From NCBI GenBank assembly GCA_021927905.1, contig BLLK01000058.1:806001-870000 (forward strand): a DNA stretch of 64,000 nucleotides. The letters are read 5' to 3'. The notes beneath the pieces were generated by a model. It had not been told where the DNA came from and did not search any database. It was given only the letters and a program-made list of their open reading frames with translations. Positions 1 to 10,734 of this stretch are shown here, piece by piece. Each line of letters starts with the position of its first letter. Position 1 is the first letter of the stretch. The translations under genes and the position numbers were made by a program. This DNA comes from Chaetoceros tenuissimus. Taxonomy: Eukaryota > Bacillariophyta > Thalassiosirophyceae > Chaetocerotales > Chaetocerotaceae.

Positions 1-576
1 ATACGAACCTTTTCCTACCAAAAACTCTGTTGCAGCTTCAATGGTTGTAAATGTAGCAGCTTGATATTTACTTCCTTGCCATTCTTTCTTTGCCAACTCA
101 CATTCCTTGAGGTCTGGAAAAATCAACCAAGTTCGACCATCATTATAAACATTTGTATTCTTCACCGAATCTAGAAATAAAGGAGCAAACTGCATAGCGA
201 AATCTTTATTTGCATCCAACTCTTGTATATTATCAAAATCGTCAAATTGGGATTTGGATGAATCACCGCCTAATAGAGGTGGAAACTCAAGCTCTAACAA
301 GAGAGGTGACGAAGTTGACCCTCTTTCATCAATCGCTTTCTGAACTGCTGACTTTGCAATCTGACGAAATTGTTGCTGAATATCCAGACTTTTTGAAAGA
401 GATTTTTCAAATGGACTTATTCCTTTTGGTAATGAAGTCAAGGATTCATGGAGAGTTGTAGTCGATGTTGAAGTTGGAACAACTGTGTTTACATGGAAAT
501 TTGCAAATCCTTCTGCTTGAAAGATCAGGGTATTGCAACATAGTGCTAGTGCTATGGATCCAGTGATACTCTTCAT
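1..576 (-). CDS. DUF1995 (LPA3-like) plastid protein, 3' end beyond window
   Basis: The reading frame opens at ATG 576 and stays open for 192 codons to the window edge, so only the N-terminal part is present. Residues 1-25 look like a signal peptide (MKSITGSIALALCCNTLIF) followed by GFANF, which resembles the diatom plastid-import motif with a Phe at +1. A stretch around residues 75-110 (AVQKAIDERGS, then LLLELEFPPLLGGDSS) matches how DUF1995 domains begin: a helix with 'aie.g...lEvEFPPl'. Arabidopsis LPA3, a photosystem II assembly factor, belongs to this family. The gene diverges from the PSII lumenal-type gene at 889, sharing about 310 bp of upstream DNA, which fits a photosynthetic role. 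Seen: frame, presequence, motif. Inferred: PSII-assembly function. Confidence 0.7.
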   Translation of the reverse strand, partial: MKSITGSIALALCCNTLIFQAEGFANFHVNTVVPTSTSTTTLHESLTSLPKGISPFEKSLSKSLDIQQQFRQIAKSAVQKAIDERGSTSSPLLLELEFPPLLGGDSSKSQFDDFDNIQELDANKDFAMQFAPLFLDSVKNTNVYNDGRTWLIFPDLKECELAKKEWQGSKYQAATFTTIEAATEFLVGKGSY

Positions 577-888
577 CTTGACAATATACTATGATTCTAT
601 GCTACTATGCTAATGGATAATGGTCGCGGAACACAACATAAAACATTATGATATCATGATTTTTGAACTGAAGAAAATGATAGGCGTATCTACGTACGTC
701 ATAGTTTGGACAGATATAACCGTAGGTATAACGCTTCTTAAGGCCGAACACGTCATTGACTTTTTTGGAAGGCGATGTTTTTTGCCGGCACACATCCACA
801 CAACTACTAGAGTCTACAGCTTGCTACAGCCAACAAACATACACATGGCTCTTTCTCATTTTCTATCTCTCTATCGAAATCCACGAAC
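577..888. promoter_or_regulatory. Divergent intergenic region with two ACGTCA motifs
   Basis: This 312-bp stretch separates two divergently transcribed plastid-protein genes. It holds two ACGTCA hexamers on the same strand, at 696-701 (inside TACGTACGTCA) and 750-755. TGACGT/ACGTCA is the core of CRE-type elements bound by bZIP factors and of the CO2/cAMP-responsive elements described for diatom carbonic anhydrase promoters. No TATA box is obvious. A regulatory role is an inference from motif and position only. Confidence 0.3.
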
Positions 889-1728
889 ATGAAGCTTTCA
901 TCGCTAGCAACCTTCCTCGCTCTTGCTTCTTCAGCAGCTGCATTCTCAGTTAACAATGCTTCTCCAAAGACAACTCAACTCAGTGCAAAGGCTTGCCAAG
1001 ATGACGTAGCTATGGACAGAAGAAAAATGATTCTTTCCACTGCATTCGCAGCTGTATCAACTTTTGGAGTTGCTCAATCGGCTTCTGCAGACGAGGGACT
1101 TTCTCTACTTGATCAATTTGGATCTGACCCAAAGAAAATTAGTCAACAAGCAAAGCCTGAACCAGTTGTACCTGCAACAGCTACTGCAAAATCTGAATCT
1201 ACCATTGAACCAAATCTTAGATCTAACTACTATTACCCAACAAACAAGAAGAGATATCTTCCACGTATCAAAAAGTGTAACGATGCTATTCCTCTTGCAG
1301 CAGAGGCTATTGGAACTGCTGAGTGGGAGACTGCTGAACAATTTGTTGATAAAATTGCAGATGATACCATTCTTCCATTGAAATTATATACTTCCTCACT
1401 TACTGGAGGAGGAACCAATGTAAAGGTATCTTTCACCAAGGATATGTCAAAGGCTGCAGATGACTTTGAAAAGGCTCAAAAGACTTTGAGCAAAGCTATT
1501 AAGAAGAGAGATCAAACTGCAAGTTCACGAGCACTTGAAGATTTGTCAACTGCTCTCCAAGCCTACCGTGAAGCAGGAAAATTGACTGGTCCAGATGCTG
1601 GAGGAGATATTCCTTCTGTAGACGAGATTAGACGAAGTGCATGCCGTGTGCAGGGAAGAACCTTTGAGGAAAAGGTGAAAGCTCGTGATCAGAGATTGGC
1701 AGAGGCTATGGCAAATGTTGGAAACTAG
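889..1728 (+). CDS. Thylakoid-lumen PsbQ/Psb31-type photosystem II protein
   Basis: A 279-residue intronless precursor with a tripartite leader. Residues 1-19 form an ER signal peptide ending in AAAF, the diatom plastid motif. Residues 44-67 form a second, lumen-targeting signal with twin arginines (DRRKMILS) before a hydrophobic run and an ASA cleavage site ahead of Asp68. The mature part (about 212 residues) is helical and Lys/Ala-rich, with no membrane segment (for example TAEWETAEQFVDKIADD and DFEKAQKTLSKAIKKRD), as expected for the four-helix-bundle extrinsic PSII proteins PsbQ' and Psb31. I cannot tell which of these it is, or whether it is a related lumenal protein of unknown place in PSII. 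The start is the first ATG, just after a short leader. Confidence 0.7.
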   Translation: MKLSSLATFLALASSAAAFSVNNASPKTTQLSAKACQDDVAMDRRKMILSTAFAAVSTFGVAQSASADEGLSLLDQFGSDPKKISQQAKPEPVVPATATAKSESTIEPNLRSNYYYPTNKKRYLPRIKKCNDAIPLAAEAIGTAEWETAEQFVDKIADDTILPLKLYTSSLTGGGTNVKVSFTKDMSKAADDFEKAQKTLSKAIKKRDQTASSRALEDLSTALQAYREAGKLTGPDAGGDIPSVDEIRRSACRVQGRTFEEKVKARDQRLAEAMANVGN

Positions 1729-1908
1729 ATATATTTGTTTTTACCAAAGATATGCCTGTCTTATGCATGATGGATTTCATGGAATGGTGATTTCATAGAA
1801 ATGTCATGGGGTGGATAATTGATATGAACAAAGTATAGAGAGATAAAATAGATTAACAACAACCCTTGTGGATCATGTTTATCTCTTTGCGAGCAATATT
1901 ACACCGTA

Positions 1909-2922
1909 TTATATGGGATCTTGATCTTTGTGTTTTCCGTCCCACCAGATTCCAATATTTCTTCCTTCAAATGGTAACTCTTCAACAACGAAATGACTAT
2001 CTTTCATTGCTAGATATCTACAAAATTGTTCGTGATTGCGCACTGGTACCATTTTTGCCTCATCACCGCCACATTCTTTGCCATTGTCATCGATCATTGG
2101 AACAAGTCTATGACGAAACAGATTGGGAAAGACACAACATGGCACGACTATAAATGGTTTTCGATAATGAAGTGCAATTTCGACTATTGCTTCTGTGGCT
2201 CCATCTGCATGCATTCCGATAATGAGAGTACAATTCTTCACAGCTTCCAGTAACTCTTTGTCGCTTTGTAACTCTTCAATAACACCATTTGATCCATCAT
2301 TCTTGTTTGATAAAATGCTCGATCCATCATTGTTTACACCTCCATCTGAAGGAAAGAATTTCACATGTTGCTTAAATCTTCGTTCAATGACACTTTGTAT
2401 TTGGGATGGGTCTTGTGAATCAATTTTCTGCTGCCACTTTTTCGGCAATGATCGAAATACATGTTTTTGGAAGCAGTCATAAATATCTGCTTGGCGTGGG
2501 TCTACCATTTGTACCCTTAGTTTATGACAAAGCGTCATTCTTGCAGACAATTCTCCTTTTCCGCCAGCAACATCGAGAATATGATGCAGTGGCAATGTTG
2601 AATCGCCTTCTTCATTCATTACTTCTTTTGCCATTTTCAATTCATTTGGAAACTTATTTGCAATCCATTTACTAAAATGAAAAGAAAGTGAGATGAACTC
2701 AAAAGTATGTGGAACACTCCTTCTTTCACCATCACTCTTTTCGTATCACAGATAATCATTGCTTACTAAAAACACCAAGCACCATTTGAGCAAAACTTAC
2801 ACAAAATGTTTGTGACGATGCTGGTTTCTTGCTCCATGCCGCTTGCGCTGAGATTTCTTTGGCTTATCTTCCCTATTCCCGACACCTTTTGAGTTATTCT
2901 CGGTCTCCATTATCAATGTCAT
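1909..2922 (-). CDS. SAM-dependent methyltransferase-like protein (two exons)
   Basis: Two exons: 2922-2801 and 2671-1909, with an intron at 2672-2800 (GTAAGT..TTTTAG on the minus strand). Joined, they give 294 residues. The short first exon is basic (KPKKSQRKRHGARNQHRHKH), and the junction reads HKHFVKWIANKFPN. A class I Rossmann SAM-binding loop, ILDVAGGKGE, lies at residues 72-81. A later IGMHADGATE (about 192-201) and VVPCCVFP (about 217-224) resemble the LHaCGa..sCC signature of Methyltransf_32-type enzymes. A low-complexity Asn/Ser/Asp insert lies between them. Substrate is unknown; the basic N-terminus could bind RNA, but that is a guess. The methyltransferase fold is well supported. 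Confidence 0.7.
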
Positions 2923-3378
2923 GCGTCGTTGCGTATCTTCAATTCAACCACAACTATGCTACTCTATGTGGTACTCTCTTTAGAACATAATCATCAGATT
3001 GGTAAAAAAAGAAAAGCTCACACATACGAGTACTCAGTACTCGTAGACATCTTAACAACTATCCCTGATAAGAAGGGAATAGAAAGTTTCTATCAAAAAT
3101 AGCATAATTCAAATTTTGACACCTCGCACAATGATACTAAATTTCCTGTTGTCAAAAACTTCAACACCATTGCGCTTGGACATATTATGTAGGATAGATG
3201 TCGCATCGTCGCATCGCGTATCGCACAGTTGCGATCATCGCGGAGAAAATATAGATACCACATACTAATTGTACTACAATTACTTTCAAAAGACACAATA
3301 CTTTTATTTGCCTTCGGCAGCCATACCTAGCCTTTTTTTGGAATTGGTATGCATCAGCTTGAACGTGCGACAAAAAGC
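2923..3378. other. Divergent intergenic region, no gene seen
   Basis: The 456 bp between two divergent gene starts contain no convincing reading frame. There is a small inverted stretch of ACT/AGTACTCG near 3025-3045 (GAGTACTCAGTACTC) and a TCGCATCGTCGCATCGCG run near 3200. I see nothing else. Confidence 0.4.
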
Positions 3379-5505
3379 ATGAAGAGATTAATGAAGCTGT
3401 CTCTACTACTTCTTATTGATGTCTTGTTCTCATCGAAGGTGCATGTCCATGTGAGTATACCTATCGACTATCGAGTTATTGAAAGCAAAACATGACAAGA
3501 TAAAAGTTTGAAATCACCTCTATGAGAAATAGCCGATAGTTTCACATTGGACTCTATTCCATTGTGCAAAGGTGCAATTGATGATTCTTTTTCAACTTTC
3601 GTGTCAACTCACATTTTTGCTTCTTTCTTCAAGGCCGAAATCTTTACAAATAGTATAGAGGAAAATGAGCATATGAATATAGCAAGATCACATGAGTACG
3701 CAACTCCAATCATAGGTGGAGAGTTTGCACCTTTCGGTGAATACAAGTGGTATGTCAATTTCATCTTTATTTTGTCTAGTCAAGCAAACATCTCTTTGTT
3801 TGACAGGAGATTTTGAATGTATTCTCACTTTTCAGCTCAATGTTCATTCACAAAATAGGTTTGCAAAAACTATAGATGCTGACTATAACAATGTCTGGAT
3901 GGGATGTGTAAGTTTTATCTTCTATTTTGATACTTCAGATTAGTTATCTAAATAAGCTTGTCTCAACTTTCGAACAAATATTTATAGGGTGGAATGCTAA
4001 TCAGTCCACAGTATATTTTAACTGCTGCCCACTGTGAGGGTTCAATCGGTCATGAATGGGAGGTGAATGCTAAATGTCACGGAAGTTACAGCGAGGATAA
4101 TGGAAATTGTGATCAACCTAGAGAGATTCGCACTGTTTCCAAAGTAATAATTCATCCCAAATTTGACTATTATTATTTGAGCAACGACTTTGCTTTAGTT
4201 AAGTTGAGCTCCCCTATAACAAATATACGCCCAGGTAAGTTCATGCTCAACTTCCCTACAATCATATCTATCTACTTATACACAATCTTCATTTTTAGTT
4301 CCCCTGGACTCAAATAAATTATCGAAAACTTATGAAAATGGAAAGAAATTATGGGTTATAGGTTTTGGCGTGACAGATGTTATTTCTGGGGCAACATCAG
4401 AACGTTTAAAACATGTCGAAGTGAAGTATGAAAAGAATAAAAAATGCGAGAGAAAGTACTCAGATCTTGGGTATGAAATTCCAAACAGTATGATGTGCGC
4501 AGTGAGTTGAAATTTGAGCAAGTGGATTGAAAATTGTCATGAAAACGCTTACAATTGTTCTTCTTTTACAGGCAGATGTAAATAAGGACGCATGCCAAGG
4601 CGATAGTGGGGGAGCATTGGTGAGTTCTATTATCTACATTTGCAGCACAATTATATCAAACTACTCTAACTTATTCTCAATAGTATGATAAAGAGAACGG
4701 CGTACTTGTAGGCGTGGTTTCTTGGGGTGAAGGTATGATGTTTTGTTGATTATTATTTGGCTTTTCATCTTTCTTTGATGACTCATCACGTTACTTAGGG
4801 TGTGCTGATCCAAATTATACTGGAGTCTATGCACGTGTCTCCAATCAATATTGGTGGATTAAACGAAAAATTTGCAATGATCCCGACAAATCAGCAAGGG
4901 GAGACTTCTGTGATGACATTACATATTCCCCAACATTACCTACAAACCATTCTCCAGCTGCATCACCAATTGTATCACTATCGCCAACTCCACTTCCGTC
5001 TACTGATCCAAATGTTTGTAAGGATGATCCTCCAAATTGGATAGATTATATGGGCGATAATTGTCAGGATTACGAAAGGTATGATTGGTGCGAATTTGCT
5101 TGGCAATATCCAAGTAAAGAAGGAGTGACGGCTTTGGAAGCCTGCTGCTCTTGTGGAGGAGGAACTTCCCAAAATGACAATGAATGTGTAGATTCAAAAC
5201 TAAAGATGAGTATCAAAATAAAGGGAAAATTAAAAGTACGAGGATGTGATTGGGTACGCAAAGTACCAGAGAAAGTGCAACAACGATGTAGCATACAACA
5301 TGTCAGAGGTCATTGCGCTGCCACTTGTGGTGGCAACTGTAAAAGAGATTCCCAATGTAAATGGCTAATAACTTTGAACAATGTAAAAGTCAAACAGACC
5401 TGTGAATGGGTAAAGAGAAAGAATACAGCGTCAAGATGTTCTTTCAAAGGTGTTTCGGATACCTGTCGACAGACTTGCTCCTCAGACCGCAACATATTTC
5501 AATAG
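3379..5505 (+). CDS. Secreted trypsin-like serine protease with Cys-rich C-terminal domains (8 exons)
   Basis: Exons 3379-3450, 3634-3749, 3859-3907, 3988-4234, 4299-4501, 4572-4619, 4684-4732 and 4799-5505 join in frame to about 496 residues. Exon 1 encodes a signal peptide (MKRLMKLSLLLLIDVLF). The S1 domain begins at IIGGEFAP (about residue 50, the activation cleavage site). The triad is visible: His94 in TAAHC, Asp146 in SNDFAL, Ser241 in QGDSGGAL. Asp235, six residues before the serine, is the Asp189 equivalent, giving trypsin-like (Lys/Arg) specificity. After the protease come a Pro/Ser/Thr linker, an ShK-like Cys-rich module ending ACCSCGGG, and two Cys modules containing RGCDWVRK and QTCEWVKR. 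An extracellular, zymogen-activated protease is likely; the tail probably binds a target or matrix. Confidence 0.88.
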
Positions 5506-5724
5506 TTCTTGTATTAGTAAGAATGTAGACTTAAGATAGGATAACAAACAGTCGGTTAAATACACATTCTTTTTCCTAATCTTATACCAGTCGGAATTCC
5601 TTGTCTGAACCTCCAAATTTCAAGTCAAGCAAGAAAATTCCTAGTAGAAAACAATCAAGTCAAGACACTAAGTCCAGTGTTTTGCTTTTTAATAAGCAAA
5701 GCGATGAGAACCAACTCTCTAGAA

Positions 5725-7041
5725 TTAAACAATAAACTCTTGTAGCGTCTTCTCTAGAGAGTCCAACACTTTGCTTGAATGTCTGGTTTCGGTTGGGTAT
5801 ATCAATACTGCTAATCTTACAAGTCCTTCGACAAATTCAGGAAACACCATTAGCTCATCGTGCTCATTATTAGTATCTTCTTCGCTAGAAGCAATGTCGC
5901 TCTGAGAAGATGAGAACACTTGCCTTATCTGCTTTTGGGTGAGACCATTTTCCTCACTTTGAAAAAGAGTTCCGAAAGCAGTAAATTGCTTTAGCGTCAT
6001 AGACTCACTATTTTCACTAAAACGAGAAAAGGTTCTCTCCATCGGGGTGAGATACTTGTGGAGACATAGGAGGCATGAATCTTCATTGAGAGCTTCTTTG
6101 ATCGTTTTCGATAGAGAGAGACTTTCAAGGTGGGTTCTAAAGTAATTTTCGACAATCCCTTCAATAGTAGACGAAAGTGAAATCGTATTCTCCCTCCCCA
6201 ACTGTTTATTCTTTTTACTTCTGGATTTCTTGAACAGGGCCAGTCTAACAATGCAAAGGAGGAATTCTGACCTGCACAACTCTTTTGAAAGATCTGATCC
6301 AAATATTTTCAAGATAACCCCCGAGGAAGTTCCACTGAGGTCTTTCAAAAGACCTGTATCATGAACTAATTTTTGGAACTCCAGAAACTCGAGGCGATGG
6401 ACACCTCCCTGTGAATTCAATGCAGAAAAATACTTGAAGGTAGCCGCCAATTCGAAATAGGACTTTAAGAACACTTGTTTGACAGCTTCTATTTCATCCT
6501 TAGCTGGAACCAACCTTTCCAAGACGTGATGGTCAAGTTCATTCCACTCTTTGCTGAGACAGGTGTTCATTTGAGTGTGATCAAGAAATTGGTTGCTAAG
6601 CAGCTGCTTCATCTTTGCAATACGTGGTTTGTTCTCTAGAAGGGTCTTTTCCTCGTCCAATTTCTGTTGTTCAATCTTGTAGAGTTTTGCTTTCTCAATC
6701 TGTTCCTCGATCAGCTTTCCTCTTAAATCCTTTTTGGAAGAAGTAAAGAATGCAATCGTAGTCCAATTACTGTAAACTGGACACGACAACTCATCCAGAC
6801 AAATTTTATCGTAAAGCTCTACAATCACCTTGTCATTCTCTTGGATATTGTAGTGCGTAAGCTTTTCATCAGGATGAAGAAAAGGTTCATGCTCTAAACA
6901 AATTCCTTTGGGAAGAGACTTTTTCCCAGAAAATCGATGTGAAGCCATTACAGCAACATACTTTACCGAAGCGTTGATCGAAATATGTACATGTTCGTGC
7001 AATATTTTGTTTCCGCATCTGATTTCTAAATTAATTTTCAT
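5725..7041 (-). CDS. Protein with ubiquitin-like N-terminus and EF-hand-like C-terminal region
   Basis: A 438-residue intronless frame starting at ATG 7041. The first about 85 residues look like a beta-grasp ubiquitin-like domain (MKINLEIRCGNKILHEHVHI, then HPDEKLTHYNIQENDKVIVE, matching the 'L.~y~i~d~~~i~l' end of ubiquitin folds). A Lys/Glu-rich coiled coil follows (about 115-150). The rest is helical, with YFELAATFKYFSAL..GGVHRLEFLEFQKL and a later MVFPEFVEGLVRLA, which resemble degenerate calmodulin-like EF-hand pairs; the canonical DxDxDG calcium loops are not present. It converges with the protease gene and lies head-to-tail with the hydrolase gene. I do not recognise a named family; a cytoskeletal or signalling adaptor is possible. 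Confidence 0.6.
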   Translation of the reverse strand: MKINLEIRCGNKILHEHVHISINASVKYVAVMASHRFSGKKSLPKGICLEHEPFLHPDEKLTHYNIQENDKVIVELYDKICLDELSCPVYSNWTTIAFFTSSKKDLRGKLIEEQIEKAKLYKIEQQKLDEEKTLLENKPRIAKMKQLLSNQFLDHTQMNTCLSKEWNELDHHVLERLVPAKDEIEAVKQVFLKSYFELAATFKYFSALNSQGGVHRLEFLEFQKLVHDTGLLKDLSGTSSGVILKIFGSDLSKELCRSEFLLCIVRLALFKKSRSKKNKQLGRENTISLSSTIEGIVENYFRTHLESLSLSKTIKEALNEDSCLLCLHKYLTPMERTFSRFSENSESMTLKQFTAFGTLFQSEENGLTQKQIRQVFSSSQSDIASSEEDTNNEHDELMVFPEFVEGLVRLAVLIYPTETRHSSKVLDSLEKTLQEFIV

Positions 7042-7270
7042 GCTCAATAATTCACTTTGTTTCGTTCTCTTTCAGTTGCTTTCTTTCGTGCCTTCGAAGG
7101 TAAACCTTAGGAGTAAGTGGACTTGGAGCTAGCTCAAATTCGAATTTTCAAACCAAGAAGCTCATATGATTCAAATTCTGGTCATATACAGAAAAAAAAA
7201 TTTATCTATTACTTGTAAAAAAGTGGTATTAATTACAATCTCCCAAGGCCAACGACATTAGAAATTTCTT

Positions 7271-8617
7271 TTATTTCACCTGATCCACAACAATGGGTTC
7301 GTACGATTCTTCACCTTTTACTGTTCGAATAAAGTCAACAAATTTCTCCCATAATATGTAAAGAAATATTGCAATTGGGACGATGACTCTTTCTTTCACC
7401 ATTGCATTGACATATTGCACAAACAATACAATACGAAGTATTGTGTTTCGGAATATAAGCATAATGATACTCACAAGAGCTTCGTATATGGTCGTTCGAA
7501 GAGCATGACTATATGCAATAGTGGCATAGATGATTGTGTGCCAAGAAGATACATACAGTTTCTGATAACGCCTTCCTTCCCATAGAAGAGCGTCTCTGTA
7601 AGTTGCTCCAAACAACCCATGGTCTTTCACTGGGTCACCCTCCCTTGGGGTTAGGAATACAAATTGAGGTTCATGGTTAGGATCGGCCAATGCAGCTAAT
7701 GTATTGTCGCCTGTCATGCCATCTTCATCATCACTTCCATCATTTGTTTCAAGTGAGTTTCTTCTGAACTTTTCTACACCATTCGATTGTGGGGATCCAT
7801 TGCTCATTCGAACAGAACCATATCCCATACCTAAGAATCCGCTCCGAAGAGCTTTTGCAGCTTGTGGTACTACAAATAATAGAGGATCATTCACAGAATA
7901 ATAATTGATACATCTTGCGAATGGAAATTCCTTGCATTTCCTAATGACTTCTGCTCCACCAAAACATATGACTTCAATTTGCTTCATTTCATCTTTTCTT
8001 AATTTTTTCATTGCAAGAGATGTAATTAAAGCACCTTGAGAATGGGCTATATGAATCACTTTCCCTGTTGCTCCTACTTTTTGAACAGCATCTCTCAAAT
8101 GCGTAACAAGTTGATTCACTTCTGATGTGATTTTTCCCAGTTTCTGACTTGTACATTGTGTAAGATCTCCAATGTAGCCAAAGGTATCATCCTCCGAAGC
8201 CATATTTGTAGGATTGTGGCAATATTCAATAGGGCGGTTACCAAATATTTGCGACAGCATCTGTTGTCCATCTATCATATGTGAAGCAGTATGACCTATT
8301 CCGTTTACCCAAGTAATTATAGTTCTAGGAGGACAGCCAGGTAAATTTGAAATCCACGAGGATGACGAGTGTAATGTACCTGACACTCGCCCTGTGTAAT
8401 GTATTGAGAGAAGTAGTACAAGCACCAAAGAGTATGGAAGAAAACTGTTCAAGTGCACATGTCTATTGCGAATTACATGCCTCCGTTTTGCATCAGGTGT
8501 TGTCACACAAACAAGATCTGCTTTTGCAATTCCATCTTTATTAAAGAGTTTTTTATTTTTCATCTTTTTGCTATTTGTCTTGTTTCTTACGATAACTTCT
8601 TCTATTGAGCTTAGCAT
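7271..8617 (-). CDS. Membrane-associated alpha/beta-hydrolase (lipase/DUF676-like)
   Basis: A 448-residue frame from ATG 8617. A hydrophobic segment at about residues 60-78 (SLVLVLLLSIHYTG) can serve as a signal anchor. The following TIITWVNGIGHTASHM contains the first strand and oxyanion-type turn of alpha/beta hydrolases. HIAHSQGALI (about residue 197) is the nucleophile elbow with Ser in an xHSQG setting. A C-terminal GRRYQKLYVSSWHTI offers a candidate catalytic His. Two more hydrophobic stretches occur near the C-terminus (IIMLIFRNTILRIVLFV and VIVPIAIFLYILWEKF). A low-complexity Asp/Gly insert sits at about residues 285-315. Likely a membrane-bound esterase or lipase; substrate unknown. 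Its upstream region faces the receptor array. Confidence 0.65.
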   Translation of the reverse strand: MLSSIEEVIVRNKTNSKKMKNKKLFNKDGIAKADLVCVTTPDAKRRHVIRNRHVHLNSFLPYSLVLVLLLSIHYTGRVSGTLHSSSSWISNLPGCPPRTIITWVNGIGHTASHMIDGQQMLSQIFGNRPIEYCHNPTNMASEDDTFGYIGDLTQCTSQKLGKITSEVNQLVTHLRDAVQKVGATGKVIHIAHSQGALITSLAMKKLRKDEMKQIEVICFGGAEVIRKCKEFPFARCINYYSVNDPLLFVVPQAAKALRSGFLGMGYGSVRMSNGSPQSNGVEKFRRNSLETNDGSDDEDGMTGDNTLAALADPNHEPQFVFLTPREGDPVKDHGLFGATYRDALLWEGRRYQKLYVSSWHTIIYATIAYSHALRTTIYEALVSIIMLIFRNTILRIVLFVQYVNAMVKERVIVPIAIFLYILWEKFVDFIRTVKGEESYEPIVVDQVK

Positions 8618-9183
8618 TTTCAATTCATTAAACCATGAAACATTTAATCATACTGCAGAATATGTTCTATGTTTTGATTACTTTTATATTACAATCAGAC
8701 ATCAGCAACATACTATTAATAATAAGATGAATTGTTATCATGGAGTATGATAGAAGGGCAGCCAGAAAAGGAAAAAATACGTACGTACGTAATAGTACGA
8801 GCGAGCAGGATGAGTACGTACCGTTATTAGACCATCCATCATCAGGCATAGAAGATACCACGCGCACGAGAAAAAGTTCTTTGGACAAAAGCTTTTCGAC
8901 ATAGGCTCTATTTTTTAATAATTCATAAAATCACGGAAGGAAGAGCTATAAGCCCTATTTGTTTCCTCTGGTACTGTGCAACATTGGATCCCAAGCACCA
9001 AGCAACGAAGATTGATTACAGGATTATATGAAAAGTGTGAATATTAGTATTCTTAATTGCCTTTGGGTCTTATAGATAAAATTCACATCTCTTTGTTCTT
9101 GGCCATATTTTAAATAGGGAGTTGAGTCGAGTCGAGTCCAATAACTTCTCCGCTTTTTGCTTTTGCTTTTTGAGAGAAGCATC

Positions 9184-10734
9184 ATGACACTTGCTACTGG
9201 AGCCCAGCATACCGTTCAAACAAGTAGATCTCTAGTACTAGGACATGAGCTTTCCACCCGAAACCTCACTGATGGTATTTCCGAAAATTATTTTGCTTTC
9301 ACAAGGACAGGTTTAATTCTTCCAATAGTTGCAGGAACTCTGTCTTTTGTATCATCGAGCGCGATCATAGTTACTATTTTCAGATCCAAGCAAAATACAC
9401 AGTATCATCGCATCATGCTTGTGATGAGTATTTTCGACGCAATTTCTTCTTTATTTATTGCACTGACTACTCTTCCAATGCCTAGCGAAGTAAATGAAGG
9501 CGGCTGGTATCATTTTCAAGGCGTCGCTCTAGGATCGACTGTAACTTGTGAACTACAAGCATTCCTCATTTTTTTGGGCTTGGGAATGTGTTGCATATGC
9601 AACATGTTTCTAAACATTTACTTTTTTGCTTCCATCAGATACGATGTCAATGAAAAGAAATTTCGAATCTTTGCAGAGCCAACTTTTCTGCTATTCACGT
9701 CATTTGCTTGGGTTATCCCGATACACTTCCTTCGCGTCGGCATGCTTAATCCATCCCCTTTTGAACCATTCTGCTTTTATTCAACATACCCATACGATTG
9801 TCAAATGCCTGGAGGGCCAGATTGCATTCGCGGTGATAAAGATGCCCGGCTCACACACGACAAATTCTATCTTCTATATTTCTTAATTTTTATATCTTCA
9901 CTAATCACAGTGCTGGTAATGACAATGATTGGTATTTTATGGACAGTGTTTTTCGAAAAAGTTGAAACTGATGAAGCCAGTTGTGATATCAGAGAAGGAG
10001 GTCGAACAAATAATGAAACGATTCAAGATTCTCAGAACGAACCTTGTACTCGTACTTCTCAGGGACTTGAGGAACATCAAACTCAGATAGTTGGCGGAGA
10101 ATCTATTCAAAAAGTTTCGAAGTACTCGCAAAAAGAGAAGAAAGCAATGGCAATACAAGCTCTCATGTATATACTTACATGCTTACTAGTTTGGGGTTCT
10201 TCGGTGTTATCATTCTTTCAAACAATGGGTTTTGGAGCAATTTATGTGTTCTTCATGCCACTACAGGGCTTTTTCAACTTTCTTATTTTTAGTGGCGTAA
10301 AAGTATACGTCGCTACAGCAGTGACGAAAGAATGTTCCTCAATTGCTCACGCACTGCGAACTCTCTTCTTTTCTCCACATTTACTTAATGATCGTTCCAT
10401 CATTGGAAACATGGATCTTGTGAGAGAACATGGCACGAGAGAGAATAATGAAGTAGAAATATCAATCAATCTTAGTCAATTGTTTCACAATGGAAATATT
10501 AATGTTGAAGATGGAGATAGTGTGGAAAATGAAGTGATATACTCTAGAGTGGTCGAAGATCCTTTTCATTGCAACATTGCCGGTGGTGAAGATTTGTTAA
10601 GCGCAGGCTCGCCTACTTCTGTTTTCCCTGCTTCAAGTAGAAACGGCGAAGATTTCAGCTATATGTCCAAAAGTCGGGACAAAAGTACTTCTATAGGTGC
10701 TGTATCATCCTCTGCCAGTACAATAAAGCGATAA
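9184..10734 (+). CDS. Seven-transmembrane receptor-like protein, copy 1
   Basis: A 516-residue intronless frame from ATG 9184; the frame is open upstream but without an earlier ATG. Seven hydrophobic segments are visible: GLILPIVAGTLSFVSSSAI, IMLVMSIFDAISSLFIAL, AFLIFLGLGMCCICNMFLNI, FLLFTSFAWVIPIHFLRV, LLYFLIFISSLITVLVMTM, ALMYILTCLLVWGSSVLSFF and IYVFFMPLQGFFNFLIFSG. The CEL..F turn before TM3 and YHRIMLVMS..D in TM2 recall cAMP-receptor/GPR1-type (class E-like) receptors of protists. The loop between TM5 and TM6 is long (about 75 residues, Glu/Asn/Gln-rich), and the C-terminal tail is about 130 residues, acidic and Ser-rich, as in G-protein-coupled receptors. Ligand unknown. GPCR status is an inference from topology and motifs. 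Confidence 0.75.
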   Translation: MTLATGAQHTVQTSRSLVLGHELSTRNLTDGISENYFAFTRTGLILPIVAGTLSFVSSSAIIVTIFRSKQNTQYHRIMLVMSIFDAISSLFIALTTLPMPSEVNEGGWYHFQGVALGSTVTCELQAFLIFLGLGMCCICNMFLNIYFFASIRYDVNEKKFRIFAEPTFLLFTSFAWVIPIHFLRVGMLNPSPFEPFCFYSTYPYDCQMPGGPDCIRGDKDARLTHDKFYLLYFLIFISSLITVLVMTMIGILWTVFFEKVETDEASCDIREGGRTNNETIQDSQNEPCTRTSQGLEEHQTQIVGGESIQKVSKYSQKEKKAMAIQALMYILTCLLVWGSSVLSFFQTMGFGAIYVFFMPLQGFFNFLIFSGVKVYVATAVTKECSSIAHALRTLFFSPHLLNDRSIIGNMDLVREHGTRENNEVEISINLSQLFHNGNINVEDGDSVENEVIYSRVVEDPFHCNIAGGEDLLSAGSPTSVFPASSRNGEDFSYMSKSRDKSTSIGAVSSSASTIKR

